Assembly: GCF_018604545.1 (NCBI RefSeq)
Contig: NZ_CP075896.1
Coordinates: 4,278,001 to 4,342,000, forward strand
From: Streptomyces koelreuteriae
GTDB lineage: Bacteria; Actinomycetota; Actinomycetes; Streptomycetales; Streptomycetaceae
Reading direction: 5' to 3'
DNA: 64,000 bases
Shown here: positions 42,914 through 51,944 of the stretch, one piece after another
Layout: every line of letters begins with the position of its first letter
How positions within the stretch are numbered: position 1 is the stretch's first letter
Made by a program: the position numbers and the translations under genes
The notes under the pieces: generated by a model
Database searches by the model: none
What the model was told of the DNA's origin: nothing
Seen by the model: the letters and a program-made list of their open reading frames with translations, nothing else

Positions 42914-44410
42914 ATGACGACATCCCCCCAGGAACAGGCCCCACCCCAGACGGCTTCCGGCGGCCACCCCCAACGCTGGCTGATCCTCGGTGTCGTCTGC
43001 CTCGCGCAGCTCACCGTGCTGCTCGACAACACGATCCTGAACGTGGCGATCCCCTCGCTCACTCGCGAGATGGACGCGACGACCGCCGACGTCCAGTGGA
43101 TGATGAACGCGTACGCGCTGGTCCAGTCCGGCCTGCTGCTCACCGCGGGCAACGCCGCCGACCGCTACGGCCGCAAGCTGCTGCTGATGGCGGGCCTCGC
43201 GATCTTCGGTATGGGCTCGCTGGCGGCCGGACTCTCCCAGAGCCCGGGCCAGCTGATCGCGGCCCGTGCGGGCATGGGCGTCGGCGGGGCGCTGCTGATG
43301 ACCACGATCCTCGCCGTCGTCGTGCAGATCTTCGACGAGAAGGAGCGGGTGAAGGCCATCGCGCTGTGGTCGACGGTCAGTTCGCTCGGGTTCGCGGCCG
43401 GGCCGCTGATCGGCGGTGTGATGCTGAACCACTTCTCGTGGGGCGCGATCTTCCTGATCAACATCCCGGTCGCCGTGCTCGGCCTGGTCGCGGTCGCCGC
43501 GCTCGTCCCGGAGTCCAAGCAGGCGACGGGCGACCGGCCGGACCTGGTCGGAGCGGTGCTGTCGACGATCGGCATGACGGCGTGCGTGTACGCGATCATC
43601 ACCGGGCCCGAGCACGGCTGGCTGTCCGGCCAGGTGCTGGTCTCCGCGCTGCTCGGCGCGGCCGTACTCGGTGCGTTCGTGATGTGGGAGCTGCGCATCG
43701 ACAACCCCATGCTCGACATGCACTTCTTCCGCAACCAGAAGTTCGTGGGCGCGGTCGCGGGCACGATCCTCGTGGCGTTCGGCATGACGGGGTCGCTGTT
43801 CCTGCTCACCCAGCACCTCCAGTTCGTCCTCGGCTACGAGCCGCTGGACGCCGGGCTGCGGACCGCGCCGCTGGCGCTGACCGTCGTCGTGCTCAACTTC
43901 ACCGGGATAGGGGCGAAGTTCGTGCTCAAGGCCGGGACACCGGCGGCCATCGCGCTCGGTATGACGCTGGTGTCCGCGGGGCTGGCGGCGATCGCGCTGT
44001 TCGGCGGGCACGGGTACGGCGGGATGCTGCTCGGTCTGATCATCATGGGCGCGGGTGTGGCGCTGTCCATGCCGGCCATGGCCAACGCGATCATGAGTGC
44101 GATTCCGCCCGAGAAGGCCGGTGTGGGAGCGGGGATCAACGGGACGCTCGCGGAGTTCGGCAACGGTCTCGGTGTCGCTGTCCTCGGTGCCGTGCTCAAC
44201 TCGAGGTTCGCGTCGCTGGTCGCCGTGTCCGCGGCGTCGTTGCCCGCGGCGCTGGCGGCGGCGGACTCGGCGGAGGAGAAGGCACGGATCTCCGACGCGT
44301 TCGCCTCCGGACTGGAGAGCAGTCAGCTGGTGGGGGCGGTGGCCGTTCTGCTGGGTGGTTTGGTCGCGGCGGCGTTGTTGCGGCGGGCCGAGCGGGCAGA
44401 GTCCGCGTAG
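42914..44410 (+). CDS. MFS efflux transporter, EmrB/QacA (DHA2) type
   Basis: 498 aa with 14 predicted membrane helices. Motif A is GNAADRYGRKLLL (about residues 78-90) and motif C-like glycines are present in GPLIGGVML. The N-terminal LDNTILNVAIPSL is diagnostic of DHA2 drug-efflux pumps. It is controlled by the palindrome immediately upstream and cotranscribed with, or followed by (70 bp), a TetR-family gene. Substrate unknown. Confidence 0.93.
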   Translation: MTTSPQEQAPPQTASGGHPQRWLILGVVCLAQLTVLLDNTILNVAIPSLTREMDATTADVQWMMNAYALVQSGLLLTAGNAADRYGRKLLLMAGLAIFGMGSLAAGLSQSPGQLIAARAGMGVGGALLMTTILAVVVQIFDEKERVKAIALWSTVSSLGFAAGPLIGGVMLNHFSWGAIFLINIPVAVLGLVAVAALVPESKQATGDRPDLVGAVLSTIGMTACVYAIITGPEHGWLSGQVLVSALLGAAVLGAFVMWELRIDNPMLDMHFFRNQKFVGAVAGTILVAFGMTGSLFLLTQHLQFVLGYEPLDAGLRTAPLALTVVVLNFTGIGAKFVLKAGTPAAIALGMTLVSAGLAAIALFGGHGYGGMLLGLIIMGAGVALSMPAMANAIMSAIPPEKAGVGAGINGTLAEFGNGLGVAVLGAVLNSRFASLVAVSAASLPAALAAADSAEEKARISDAFASGLESSQLVGAVAVLLGGLVAAALLRRAERAESA

Positions 44411-44480
44411 GAGCACGGGCCGATGGTGAAGTACGGCGCCGATTAGCATGATCGGTGTTGGAAGTCAGGAAAGGTGCGCC

Positions 44481-45245
44481 ATGGCGAAAGCAGCCGACAA
44501 GGCCGGGCGGAGCAGCGTCTGGCTGGACGGCAAGGCGCAGCGGCGGCGGGGTGGAGGACAGCCCTCCGGGCTGGACCGGACCCGCATCATCGAGGTCACC
44601 GTGCGGCTGCTGGACGCCGAGGGGCTGGCCAAGTTCTCGATGCGGCGGCTGGCCGGCGAGCTGAACGTCACCGCGATGTCCGTCTACTGGTACGTCGACA
44701 CCAAGGACGACCTCCTCGAACTCGCCCTGGACGAGGCCATGGGCGAGATGCGGCTGCCCGCGGCGGACGCCGACGAGGACTGGCGCGAGCAGGTGGGGGC
44801 GCTGGCCCGGGGGTACCGCGGCCTGCTGGTGCGCCACCCCTGGGTGTCGCAGCTCGTCGGCACCTACCTCAACCTCGGCCCCAACAACCTGGCGTATTCG
44901 AGGGCCGTGCAGCGCGTGATCCGCAGGACCGGGCTGCCCGCGAACCGGCTGACGAGCACGATCTCGGCGGTCTTCCAGTTCGTCTACGGCTACGGCACGC
45001 TCGAGGGCCATCTCTCCACCCGGGCCGCGGCCGCGGGCATGACCCTCGACGAGTACTTCCAGGAAGCCATGAGCATGGCGACCGAGTCCTCCCAGGCCGC
45101 CGATCTCATCCGGGACTCCCAGGAGATGATGGCGGCCCGCGGCGGTGACACGGTCGCCGAGATGCTGGAGCGCGACTTCGAGTACGCGCTGGAGCTGCTG
45201 ATCGCGGGCATCGAGGCGATGGTCGCCCGCGAAGGGAACCCCTAG
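44481..45245 (+). CDS. TetR-family regulator (TetR_C type)
   Basis: 254 aa; ATG preceded by GGAAAGG. The helix-turn-helix is RIIEVTVRLLDAEGLAKFSM then LAGELNVTAMSVYWYVDTKD (about residues 35-80). The long C-terminal domain (LARGYRGLLVRHPWVSQLVG) resembles the tetracycline-repressor C-terminal family. It lies downstream of the MFS pump it probably represses by way of the TGTACACCGTA operator; the two share orientation. Confidence 0.92.
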   Translation: MAKAADKAGRSSVWLDGKAQRRRGGGQPSGLDRTRIIEVTVRLLDAEGLAKFSMRRLAGELNVTAMSVYWYVDTKDDLLELALDEAMGEMRLPAADADEDWREQVGALARGYRGLLVRHPWVSQLVGTYLNLGPNNLAYSRAVQRVIRRTGLPANRLTSTISAVFQFVYGYGTLEGHLSTRAAAAGMTLDEYFQEAMSMATESSQAADLIRDSQEMMAARGGDTVAEMLERDFEYALELLIAGIEAMVAREGNP

Positions 45246-45263
45246 CGAACCCCTGGCGAATCC

Positions 45264-45734
45264 CTAGTCGCCCTCCACCAGCCGCGCCGGGAACCCACCG
45301 GTCGCCACCGGCCCCCACCGCTCCGGCGTGATCCGGATGATCGACTTGCCCTGCTTGGCCATGGCCGCGCGGTACTCGTCCCAGTCGGGGTGCTCACCGG
45401 CGATGTTCCGGTAGTACTCCACGAGCGGTTCGATGGAGTCGGGGGTGTCGACGACCTCGGCGGTGCCGTCGACCTGGACCCACGGGCCGTTCCAGTCGTC
45501 GCTCAGGACGATCAGGCTCACGCGCGGGTCCCGCTTGGCGTTGCGGGTCTTGGCCCGCTCCGGGTAGGTGGAGACCACGATGCGGCCGGAGTCGTCGACG
45601 CCGCAGGTCAGCGGCGATCCCTGGGGGCCCTCGTCGGCCCGTCGGGTCAGCAGGATCGCGTGGTGCCGGGGCCGTACGAAGTCGAGCAACTCGTCGAGGG
45701 AGACACGGGTGTTCGTCGCGATGTTCGGTGCCAT
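45264..45734 (-). CDS. PPOX-class F420-dependent oxidoreductase
   Basis: 156 aa. It has a split-barrel flavin/F420-binding fold: LDFVRPRHHAILLTRR, IVVSTYPERAKTRNAKRDPR, VSLIVLSDD and WVQVDGTAEVVDTPD, with the Lys/Arg-rich strand that binds the deazaflavin phosphate. The length matches actinobacterial PPOX-F420 reductases. Substrate unknown; some members reduce biliverdin or nitro compounds. It is separated by 10 bp from the STAS gene on the same strand. Confidence 0.88.
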   Translation of the reverse strand: MAPNIATNTRVSLDELLDFVRPRHHAILLTRRADEGPQGSPLTCGVDDSGRIVVSTYPERAKTRNAKRDPRVSLIVLSDDWNGPWVQVDGTAEVVDTPDSIEPLVEYYRNIAGEHPDWDEYRAAMAKQGKSIIRITPERWGPVATGGFPARLVEGD

Positions 45735-45744
45735 GGGCGGCAGC

Positions 45745-46098
45745 CTACGACGCCATGGCCTCCGCCAGGTTGTCGTACACGGGCACGTCCCGGCGCAGTC
45801 CGGTCAGCTCCAGGACGCTGCTCGTGATGCCGTCGGGCCGGGCCACCAGACGCACCCGGGCGCCGGGGCGCAGCCGGTGGCGGACGTCGTTGATGAGGCG
45901 GACGCCCTGGGAGTCCATGAAGGACGTGCAGGAGAGGTCGAGGACGAGCAGTTCCAGCCGGTCGCCGCGGTCGCGGGCCGCGGACATGATCAGCGGCAGC
46001 AGCTCCGCGGCGTTGCAGAAGTCGATCTCCGCGGGCATGGTGAGGTAGACACGGCCGGGCAGGTCTCGCGGTTCGGTGGGATTCGGGATGAAAGTCAC
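45745..46098 (-). CDS. STAS-domain anti-sigma-factor antagonist
   Basis: 117 aa from the GTG at 46098 (AGGTGAG just upstream; another GTG at 46107 is possible). The STAS fold is clear: GRVYLTMPAEIDFCNAAELL, then the phosphorylation-site strand LVLDLSCTSFMDSQGVRLI in which Ser in FMDSQG is the expected target of an RsbW-like kinase. RsbV/SpoIIAA-type proteins release sigma factors from lone HATPase kinases. It is divergent from a GAF-ANTAR gene. Confidence 0.9.
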   Translation of the reverse strand: MTFIPNPTEPRDLPGRVYLTMPAEIDFCNAAELLPLIMSAARDRGDRLELLVLDLSCTSFMDSQGVRLINDVRHRLRPGARVRLVARPDGITSSVLELTGLRRDVPVYDNLAEAMAS

Positions 46099-46332
46099 AG
46101 CACTCACCTGGCAGACGTTCGTCCGGATTCCGGTAAGGCCGCTTCCTGACCCTTGGGCCCATTCCACCATGCCGGGCCGCGGCTGCGGAAGCGCCTGTAG
46201 TGGCCGTCGGCCGGACGTCACCTGGACGCAACCGAGCAGCTAGAGTGCTGTCCGTCCTGTGCTCGCAGTCGGGAATGTGCTGCGGAGCTCTCCTGCGCAC
46301 GGCCATGGCCGTGCATGCCGAAGAGGTTCGTG

Positions 46333-47037
46333 GTGGCTGCGTCCGAGTTTCCTGATTTGCCCCGTTTTCCGGCTGGCTCCGAGCTGGCCGATGCCCTGAC
46401 GGTGGCGTCTCAGCAGCTGCACGAGACCCTCACTCCGCACAACACCCTGCGTACGGCCGTCCGGCTGGCCGTGCACCTCATGCCCGGGGCCGAGCACGCG
46501 GGTGTCTCCGAGGTCGAGCGCGGCAGCCGGCTCCGTACGCTCGCCTGGACCGACGAGGTCGTGCGCGCCGCCGAGGCCCGGCACACCGGCCGCGAACCGC
46601 ACGGGCACTGGGAGCGGTTGTGGAACACCCCGGTGGCGCGCACAGGGGACAGCGACGCGGAGGACGGCTGGGACGTGCTGTCGGCCCTGGGACTGCGCTC
46701 GGCGCTGTCGCTGCGGCTGCGCGCCGACCGCCGCCGGCTGACCGTGCTCACGGCCTACGCGCGCAAGCCGGGCGTCTTCGACGAGGACGCGACGCGCATC
46801 GGTCGGCTGTTCACCGCGCACGTCAGCATCGCCCTGGACTCCGCGACCGTGCGCGAGCAGCTCACCGAGGCCATGCACACCCGGGACCTGATCGGCCAGG
46901 CCACCGGCATCCTGATGGAGCGCCAGGGCATCGACGCGGCCGCGGCCTTCGAGAGCCTGGTGCGGGCCTCCCAGCGCGAGAACGTGAAACTGCGCGACAT
47001 CGCCCGCCGCATCGTCGGCACGCACGACACCACCTGA
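46333..47037 (+). CDS. GAF-ANTAR RNA-binding regulator
   Basis: 234 aa from the GTG at 46333, placed 6 nt after GAAGAGG; an upstream ATG at 46315 has no such site. A GAF-like sensor domain (about 15-160) is followed by an ANTAR domain (about 170-230): DLIGQATGILMERQGIDAAA and FESLVRASQRENVKLRDIA, with the three-helix pattern that binds hexaloop terminator RNAs as an antiterminator. Its targets are unknown. A second GAF-ANTAR gene follows after 57 bp. Confidence 0.9.
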   Translation: MAASEFPDLPRFPAGSELADALTVASQQLHETLTPHNTLRTAVRLAVHLMPGAEHAGVSEVERGSRLRTLAWTDEVVRAAEARHTGREPHGHWERLWNTPVARTGDSDAEDGWDVLSALGLRSALSLRLRADRRRLTVLTAYARKPGVFDEDATRIGRLFTAHVSIALDSATVREQLTEAMHTRDLIGQATGILMERQGIDAAAAFESLVRASQRENVKLRDIARRIVGTHDTT

Positions 47038-47094
47038 CGTGAGCCCGGTGACGTCGGGGGCGTGCGCGGGCGGCGACGGGATACACGTACGGTC

Positions 47095-47805
47095 ATGAGT
47101 TCCGAGACGTCCGACACGCTGGACCAGGCGATGGTGCGCAGCAGTGGTCTCGACACCCTGCTGCACGATCTGACCGACCGTGCGGTGCGGGCGGTGCCGG
47201 GCGCCGCCGCGTGCAGTATCACCGTGCGCCGTGCCGGGCGGCTGCTCACCCTGGCCGGCAGCGACGGCCTGCCCAGCGGCCTGGACCTGCGCCAGTACGA
47301 GAACGGTTCGGGCCCCTGCGTCGACGCCGCCGAGACCGGCGACGAGCAGTACGCCCCCGATCTGACGACCGAGTCCCGCTGGCCGCCGTACACGCGGTAC
47401 GCGCTCTCCGTGGGCGTCGGCTGCGTGCTGGCCGTGCCGATCGACATCGAGGACGAGACGGGCGCGGCGCTCAACTTCTACGGTGAGGAGCCCGGGGCAC
47501 TGGGCGCGAGCCGGGAGGCGGCCCGGGCCTTCGCCGGCCGGGCCGGGGACGCGATCGACGTGGCCCTGCGCATCGAACGCGGGCGCCGGTCCGCCGCCGA
47601 CGTACGCACCGCGCTGCTCTCCCGCAGCGTCATCGACCAGGCGATCGGCATCCTCATGGCCCGGGAGCGGATCGACGCGAGCATCGCGCTGGAGCGGCTG
47701 CGCCGGATCTCGCAGGACCGGAACGTCAAACTCCGTGACCTGTGCGACCAGTTGGTGGCACGCGTGTCCCGGCCGTCCGACCCGGCCTCAGGCCGCCGGA
47801 AGTGA
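47095..47805 (+). CDS. GAF-ANTAR RNA-binding regulator
   Basis: 236 aa. The GAF domain (about 15-160) includes AACSITVRRAGRLLTLAGSD, GPCVDAAETG and VLAVPIDIEDETGAALNFYG. The ANTAR domain (about 170-225) reads VIDQAIGILMARERIDASIA then RISQDRNVKLRDLCDQLVA. It is a paralogue of the preceding protein, suggesting tandem duplication and possible heterodimers. The 3' end overlaps the convergent YceI gene by 18 bp. Confidence 0.92.
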   Translation: MSSETSDTLDQAMVRSSGLDTLLHDLTDRAVRAVPGAAACSITVRRAGRLLTLAGSDGLPSGLDLRQYENGSGPCVDAAETGDEQYAPDLTTESRWPPYTRYALSVGVGCVLAVPIDIEDETGAALNFYGEEPGALGASREAARAFAGRAGDAIDVALRIERGRRSAADVRTALLSRSVIDQAIGILMARERIDASIALERLRRISQDRNVKLRDLCDQLVARVSRPSDPASGRRK

Positions 47806-48609
47806 CTCGCCCTGCACGGCCTGGATGTCCAGCTCCACCTTGAGCGTCGTGCCGATGGCGGCGATGCCCGCCTGGAGGACCTGGTTGTAGCTCATCGCGA
47901 AGTCCTCGCGGTGCAGTTCGGCCGTGGCACGGAACGCCGCGCGGGTGCCGCCCCACGGGTCCGGGCCCGTGCCGAGGTAGGCGAGGTCCAGGTCGACCGG
48001 CCGTACGACCCCGTGCATGCCCAGCTCGCCGTGGACCGTCCAGCGGTCGGAACCGGCCGCCGTCAGCCCGGTCGACCGGTAGGTGATCTCGGGGAACCGC
48101 TCCACATCAAGGAAGTCCGGCGACTTCAGATGCCCGTCGCGCATGCCGTTGCCGGTGTCGACGGACGCGGCCCGGATCACCGCCTCCACCCGGGACTTGG
48201 TGACATCGTCCGGGGCGATCTCGATCGATCCGGAGAACTCCGTGAACCGGCCGTGCACGCTGGAGATGCCCAGGTGCTGTGCCACGGCGGCCACGCTGGA
48301 GTGCACCGGGTCGACGGTCCACGGGCCCGGCGGCGGCAGCTCGGTGCCGCCCTGCCGGGCCAGCGTCACCGTGCCGACCTCGGCCCGCCCGCTCGCGGTC
48401 ACGATCACACTGGAGGCCGCGGGCGCGTACCCGACGGCCGTGACGATGACGGTGTACGCCCCCGCCTCCATCGGCGTCGTGTCCCGTACGGCGCCCTCGG
48501 CGTCGGCCTCGGCACGCAGCACCTGCGCGCCCCTCATGTCCGCCACCGTGACGACCGCGTGCGACACGGCCCAACCGTCCCGGGTACGGATCCTCGCGGT
48601 CAGTCCCAT
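47788..48609 (-). CDS. YceI-family lipocalin-like protein with N-terminal carboxypeptidase-regulatory-like domain
   Basis: 273 aa. Residues 1-88 form an Ig-like carboxypeptidase-regulatory domain (AVVTVADMRGAQVLRA, GAYTVIVTAVGYAPAASS). Residues about 95-270 are YceI, a barrel that binds polyisoprenoids: WTVDPVHSSVAAVAQHLGIS, VEAVIRAASVDTGNGMRDGH, HREDFAMSYN. There is no signal peptide, so it should be cytosolic. Its N-terminal domain is homologous to three domains at the C-terminus of the exporter encoded 89 bp upstream, so the two proteins probably work together. Confidence 0.9.
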   Translation of the reverse strand: MGLTARIRTRDGWAVSHAVVTVADMRGAQVLRAEADAEGAVRDTTPMEAGAYTVIVTAVGYAPAASSVIVTASGRAEVGTVTLARQGGTELPPPGPWTVDPVHSSVAAVAQHLGISSVHGRFTEFSGSIEIAPDDVTKSRVEAVIRAASVDTGNGMRDGHLKSPDFLDVERFPEITYRSTGLTAAGSDRWTVHGELGMHGVVRPVDLDLAYLGTGPDPWGGTRAAFRATAELHREDFAMSYNQVLQAGIAAIGTTLKVELDIQAVQGESLPAA

Positions 48610-48698
48610 CTCAACTGCTCCTCAGAAATAAACCGGCCCGCGACAGGGGGCGCACCTCCGCTCAGAGCGCGCCCCACCGCCACGGGCCGGGGTCCCTG

Positions 48699-51227
48699 TT
48701 ACTCGCCGGGGTGGGCGAGTTCGATGTCGTGGCCGTCGGCGCCGGCGCCCGTGACCGTCAGGGCGGTGGCCACCGGCGGGTAGCCCGTGGCGATGACGGT
48801 GTACTCGCCGCCGTCCAGGTCGGTGAAGGCGTACGCCCCGTCCGTCCCGGTCGTGGCCGAGCCGACGACATTGCCCGCCTGGTCGACCAGCGTCACCCGG
48901 GCGTCGGCCAGCGGGCCGTGCGGAGCCCGCACGACACCCTGGACGCGGGCGCCCGAGTCCAGGCCTATCTCGACCTTGGTGACGCCCGTGCCGCCCACCT
49001 CGACGGGCACGGCACGCGGCCGGAACCCGGCGGCGTTCACCGCGACGGTCACCGCCCCCGGCACCAGCTCGGCGAAGGTGAAGTCGCCCTGCTCACCGGT
49101 GGTCCCGGTGGCCAGCAGATCGCCGCGCACATCGGTCACGATGACCATCGCGTCCTTGACCGGCTGCCCGTTCTCGGCGGCCCGCACCAGACCGGTCAGC
49201 CCGCTGGTGCCGCTGAGCAGGATGTCGTAGGCGACCGGCTCGTCGTTCACCACGACCGTGGACGCCTGCGGCTGGAAGCCGTCGGCGGAGGCGATCAGGA
49301 CGTACGAACCGGAGCCCGGGGCGTCCACCGCGTACGAGCCGTCGGCCTGCGCCACGGACCGGCCCAGCTGACGCCCGGCCAGCGAGATCAGCGTGACGGC
49401 GGCCTGCGGCACGGGCGCGGACTCGGCGCCGCGCACGAACCCGCGAACGGGCACGCCGGGTGCACCACCGGAGGCCTCCTCGGCCCGGACCGCCGTGGCG
49501 ACGGCGCCAAGCCGCTGCGTGCCCTCGGGCCCGCTCCCCTCGACGCCCTCGCTCACGGCCCAACTCGGCACGGCCTTCTCGGCGGCGGGAGCCACAGCCT
49601 CGGCAGAGGTCCGGGTCTCCGGCTCGGCGGCCTGAGCCAGCGCGCCCTTCGTCTTCAACGGGACCTCCTTGATGAACAGCGCCACGAGCAGGGCGAGCAG
49701 CGCCATCGGCGCCGAGTAGAGGAACACGTCCGCGACACCGTGGCCGTAGGCGCTCTCCACGACGGTGCGCAGCGGCGCGGGCATCGCGTCGAGGTCGGGG
49801 ATGCCGCCCCCGCCCGTGCCGGCGTGGCCGAGGGCCGCGCCCTTGGGGCCGAGGTCGGCGAGGCCGTCCTTGACGTAGTCGGTGATCTTGTTGCCGAGGA
49901 CCGCGCCCAGCGCCGAGACGCCCACGGCACCGCCCAGGGACCGGAAGAAGGTCACCGTGGAGCTGGCGGCGCCCAGGTCGCTCGGCTCCACCTGGTTCTG
50001 CGTGCAGAGCACCAGGTTCTGCATCATCATGCCGATGCCGAGACCCAGCAGCGCCATGAAGATCGCGATGTGCCAGTACTCGGTGTCGTACCGGATCGTG
50101 CTCAGCAGACCGAGGCCCGCGGTCACCAGCACACCACCGGCGACCAGCCACGCCTTCCAGCGCCCGGTGCGGGTGATGACCTGCCCGGAGACGGTCGAGG
50201 AGACGAACAGCCCCGCGATCATCGGAATGGTCATGACCCCGGACATCGTCGGCGACTTGTCCCGCGCCAGCTGGAAGTACTGGCTGAAGAACACGGTCCC
50301 CGAGAACATCGCGACACCGACGAACAGGGAGGCGATGGAGGCCAGCGTGATGGTCCGGTTGCGGAACAGCCGCAGCGGAATGATCGGCTCGCTCGCCTTC
50401 GCCTCGATCAGGACGAACACCGCCAGCAGCACCAGCGAACCGCCGACCATCGCGTACGTCTGCCAGGACAGCCAGTCGTACTTGTCACCGGCGAAGGTCA
50501 CCCAGACCAGCAGCAGGCAGACGGCGGCGGTGATGAAGAACGCGCCGGCCCAGTCGACCTTGACCTTCCGCTTCACCACGGGCAGGTGCAGGGTCTTCTG
50601 CAGCACGATCAGGGCGATCACCGCGAAGGGCACGCCGACGTAGAAGCACCAGCGCCAGCCGAGCCAGTCGGTGTCGGTGATGACACCGCCGACCAGCGGA
50701 CCGCCGACCATGGCGGTGGCGAAGACGGCACCGAGGTAGCCGTTGTAACGCCCGCGCTCACGCGGGGAGATCATCGCCGCCATGATGATCTGGGCCAGCG
50801 CGGACAGACCGCCCATGCCGATGCCCTGGACCGCGCGGAACGTGATGAGCATGCCCGGGTTCTGCGACATGCCCGCCGCGGCCGACCCCAGGACGAAGAT
50901 GACCAGCGCGAGCTGGATCAGCAGCTTCTTGGAGAACAGGTCGGCGAGCTTGCCCCACAGCGGGGTGGAGGCGGTCATCGTCAGCAGGGACGCGGTGACG
51001 ACCCAGGTGTAGGCGCTCTGGCCGCCACCGAGGTCGCCGATGATCCGGGGCAGGGCGTTGGAGACGATCGTCGACGACAGGATCGCGACGAACATGCCGA
51101 GCAGAAGGCCGGTGAGGGCCTCCATGATCTGCCGGTGCGTCATCGGAGCGCCGTCGCCGGAGGAGCTGTGCGAGCCTCCCCCGTGCTTGGCATGAGCCCG
51201 CACACCGGCTGGTGTGGTCGTTGCCAT
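48699..51227 (-). CDS. MFS (DHA2) exporter fused to three carboxypeptidase-regulatory-like domains
   Basis: 842 aa. Residues about 30-540 are a 14-helix DHA2-type pump (LLLGMFVAILSSTIVSNALP, WGKLADLFSKKLLI, GPLVGGVITD). After a charged linker (about 540-600) come three repeats of about 78 residues (starting near 606, 684 and 760), each with the pattern ARVTLVDQAGNVVG...GTDGAYAFTDLDGG...YTVIA. With an even helix number both ends should lie in the cytosol, although such domains are usually extracellular. It is second in the MarR/MFS/YceI unit and starts 13 bp after the MarR stop. Confidence 0.9.
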   Translation of the reverse strand: MATTTPAGVRAHAKHGGGSHSSSGDGAPMTHRQIMEALTGLLLGMFVAILSSTIVSNALPRIIGDLGGGQSAYTWVVTASLLTMTASTPLWGKLADLFSKKLLIQLALVIFVLGSAAAGMSQNPGMLITFRAVQGIGMGGLSALAQIIMAAMISPRERGRYNGYLGAVFATAMVGGPLVGGVITDTDWLGWRWCFYVGVPFAVIALIVLQKTLHLPVVKRKVKVDWAGAFFITAAVCLLLVWVTFAGDKYDWLSWQTYAMVGGSLVLLAVFVLIEAKASEPIIPLRLFRNRTITLASIASLFVGVAMFSGTVFFSQYFQLARDKSPTMSGVMTIPMIAGLFVSSTVSGQVITRTGRWKAWLVAGGVLVTAGLGLLSTIRYDTEYWHIAIFMALLGLGIGMMMQNLVLCTQNQVEPSDLGAASSTVTFFRSLGGAVGVSALGAVLGNKITDYVKDGLADLGPKGAALGHAGTGGGGIPDLDAMPAPLRTVVESAYGHGVADVFLYSAPMALLALLVALFIKEVPLKTKGALAQAAEPETRTSAEAVAPAAEKAVPSWAVSEGVEGSGPEGTQRLGAVATAVRAEEASGGAPGVPVRGFVRGAESAPVPQAAVTLISLAGRQLGRSVAQADGSYAVDAPGSGSYVLIASADGFQPQASTVVVNDEPVAYDILLSGTSGLTGLVRAAENGQPVKDAMVIVTDVRGDLLATGTTGEQGDFTFAELVPGAVTVAVNAAGFRPRAVPVEVGGTGVTKVEIGLDSGARVQGVVRAPHGPLADARVTLVDQAGNVVGSATTGTDGAYAFTDLDGGEYTVIATGYPPVATALTVTGAGADGHDIELAHPGE

Positions 51228-51240
51228 GGGCTTCCTTTTC

Positions 51241-51729
51241 TTACGTGCTTGCGGGTGTACGGGTGGTCTGTGCGACAGCGGGTGGTGCCGCCCGGGGCGC
51301 GGGCCGGCAGTCGAAGCTCTCCCGCAGCCGTGCCATCAGCTGGGTGAGCCGGCGGACGTCCTCGTCGGACCAGTCGCTCAGGCGCTCTGCCAGCACCTCG
51401 GTGGTCCGCCGGGACAGCTCGTCGAGCTGGGCGTCGCCGGCGGGGGTGAGGCGCAGGATGCGTGAGCGCTTGTCCGCGGGGTCGGGGGAGCGTTCGATCC
51501 AGCCCCGGTCCACGACGTGCGCGACATGGCGGCTCGTGACCGACATGTCCACCGCGAGCAGCTCGGCGAGCTTGCTCATGCGCATGTCGCCGTGGCGGCC
51601 CAGCAGGGTCAGAACGGCCGCCGATCCGCCGGGGCACTCGGCCGGCATGATCCGGCCGAGCTCCCGCTTCACGGCACCGAAGGCACTGAACTGGCGGACC
51701 AGCTCTTCGTACTGCGCCCTCTCGGCCAT
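51241..51729 (-). CDS. MarR-family transcriptional regulator
   Basis: 162 aa. Winged helix: SAAVLTLLGRHGDMRMSKLA, LLAVDMSVTSRHVAHVVDRG (recognition helix region, about residues 75-94) and the wing ERSPDPADKRSRILRLT. It is the first gene of a likely operon with the exporter (13 bp) and the YceI protein. Three TTGC-type palindromic sites lie in its upstream region, so it probably represses the operon until a ligand, perhaps the exported compound, binds. Confidence 0.93.
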   Translation of the reverse strand: MAERAQYEELVRQFSAFGAVKRELGRIMPAECPGGSAAVLTLLGRHGDMRMSKLAELLAVDMSVTSRHVAHVVDRGWIERSPDPADKRSRILRLTPAGDAQLDELSRRTTEVLAERLSDWSDEDVRRLTQLMARLRESFDCRPAPRAAPPAVAQTTRTPAST

Positions 51730-51745
51730 GACACCTCCCGCTTTC

Positions 51746-51829
51746 GTTGCTTAGGGCAACCATAGGAGCCGTTGGTTGCTGAAGGCAAATAAAGGAGGTG
51801 AATGCGGGGCCAAAACTTGGCAAAGGCAA
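51746..51829. promoter_or_regulatory. three MarR-type operator sites
   Basis: TTGCTTAGGGCAA (51747-51759, within the perfect GTTGC-TTAGG-GCAAC), TTGCTGAAGGCAA (51776-51788) and TTGGCAAAGGCAA (51817-51829) share the pattern TTGC-N5-GGCAA. The first lies 18 bp before the MarR start. The array points to cooperative repression of the MarR/MFS/YceI unit. Confidence 0.7.
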
Positions 51830-51944
51830 GTATTGCGTCAGTAAATGTGCTGGTGGCGAGCCTGGCGGTACGGGTCAGGCGGGGGCAAACGGAAGTCCAA
51901 CCCCCACTTGGGGAGCCCCGGCGTTTTCGCTAGGGTCTCGGGCC

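Noticed and set aside
36819..44410. Secondary-metabolite or polysaccharide biosynthetic cluster
   Set aside because: Only two glycosyltransferases and an efflux pump are present, with no synthase, tailoring or precursor genes; the pump has its own regulator.
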